NCBI GenBank assembly: GCA_964511665.1
Contig: CAZEHA010000049.1
Location: 1-25,598 of the forward strand
DNA from: JAGOEF01 sp964511665
GTDB taxonomy: Bacteria > Bacteroidota > Bacteroidia > Bacteroidales > ML635J-15
Direction: 5' to 3'
Length of the DNA: 25,598 nt
Positions 25,454 to 25,598 of the stretch are shown here, piece by piece. The translations under genes were made by a program, and so were the position numbers. Within the stretch, counting starts at the first letter, position 1; each line of letters begins with the position of its first letter. The notes under the pieces were generated by a model, which saw nothing but the letters and a program-made list of their open reading frames with translations, was not told where the DNA came from and searched no databases.

Positions 25454-25598
25454 ATGCAAAATAAAATTATACCGTACGACCCCAAACTAAAGCTATTAGC
25501 TCGCAAGCTTCGCAACAACAGCACATTATCGGAAGTGTTGCTGTGGCAACAGATAAAATCGAAAGCATTAGGTGTAGAATTTCACCGTCAGGTACCAA
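25454..25598 (+). CDS. DUF559 endonuclease-like protein (5' part, runs off right edge)
   Basis: From ATG 25454, 48 codons are open to the edge: MQNKIIPYDPKLKLLARKLR, then NNSTLSEVLLWQQIKSKALG and VEFHRQVP. The order K-x-x-x-Y-x-P-x-L-K, ARKLRxNxTxSEVLLWxxIK and FxRQ is the N-terminal signature of DUF559 proteins, small members of the Vsr/restriction-endonuclease-like fold, normally about 110-130 residues. The catalytic Asp/Glu residues lie beyond the edge. The role of the family is not settled. No promoter is clear, and the gene follows the G/C-rich palindrome. Confidence 0.8.
   Translation, partial: MQNKIIPYDPKLKLLARKLRNNSTLSEVLLWQQIKSKALGVEFHRQVP

Overview
The window comes from a member of the Bacteroidota. 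Three things point there: two genes end in type IX secretion (T9SS) type A sorting domains; the exact -7 promoter element TATATTTG (consensus TAnnTTTG) occurs upstream of five genes; and Shine-Dalgarno motifs are essentially absent. Coding is moderately AT-rich and I see no rRNA or tRNA.

Layout. (1) 1-2809, minus: the 5' part of a very large secreted protein with about 14 GloVer-type repeats followed by Ig-like modules, cut by the left edge. (2) 2950-7570, minus: a transport operon, in transcription order a DUF4212-type small subunit with a large insertion, an SSS sodium:solute symporter of the VC_2705/acetate-permease type, an intrinsic terminator, a membrane-anchored TPR protein and an outer-membrane porin. 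(3) 7705-8394, plus: an FNR-type regulator, divergent from the operon, with a perfect FNR box (TTGAT-N4-ATCAA) in the shared intergenic region. (4) 8391-13066, minus: a four-gene run of LPP20-like lipoprotein, DUF456 membrane protein, metallophosphoesterase and a 958-residue Cache-PAS-PAS-CBS-DUF294 sensor. Its last stop codon overlaps the stop of the FNR gene. (5) 13229-15064, plus: a secreted seven-repeat beta-propeller with a T9SS tail. (6) 15065-16116: mostly non-coding, with a small zinc-ribbon gene surrounded by repeated CCGTTA-NN-TAACGG palindromes and a 98-bp perfect tandem duplication. (7) 16117-20845, plus: a complete E1alpha-E1beta-E2-E3 2-oxoacid dehydrogenase operon whose E3 has an unusual NAD domain. 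(8) 21042-23087: an exported orthocaspase. (9) 23155-25374: a T9SS-secreted glycoside-hydrolase-like protein. (10) 25454 to the right edge: the start of a DUF559 endonuclease-like gene behind a G/C-rich palindrome.

How it fits together. Regions 2-4 look like one physiological unit. In known VC_2705-type loci, symporter, DUF4212 protein and a CBS-DUF294 nucleotidyltransferase-like protein occur together. Here the DUF294 module is fused to a membrane Cache/PAS sensor, the DUF4212 subunit carries its own extracytoplasmic domain, and an apparent Fe-S FNR protein with its DNA site sits at the operon promoter. The simplest inference is oxygen- and substrate-responsive uptake of a small carboxylate such as acetate. 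The 2-oxoacid dehydrogenase operon would yield acyl-CoA in the same central metabolism, but nothing in the sequence ties it to the transporter.
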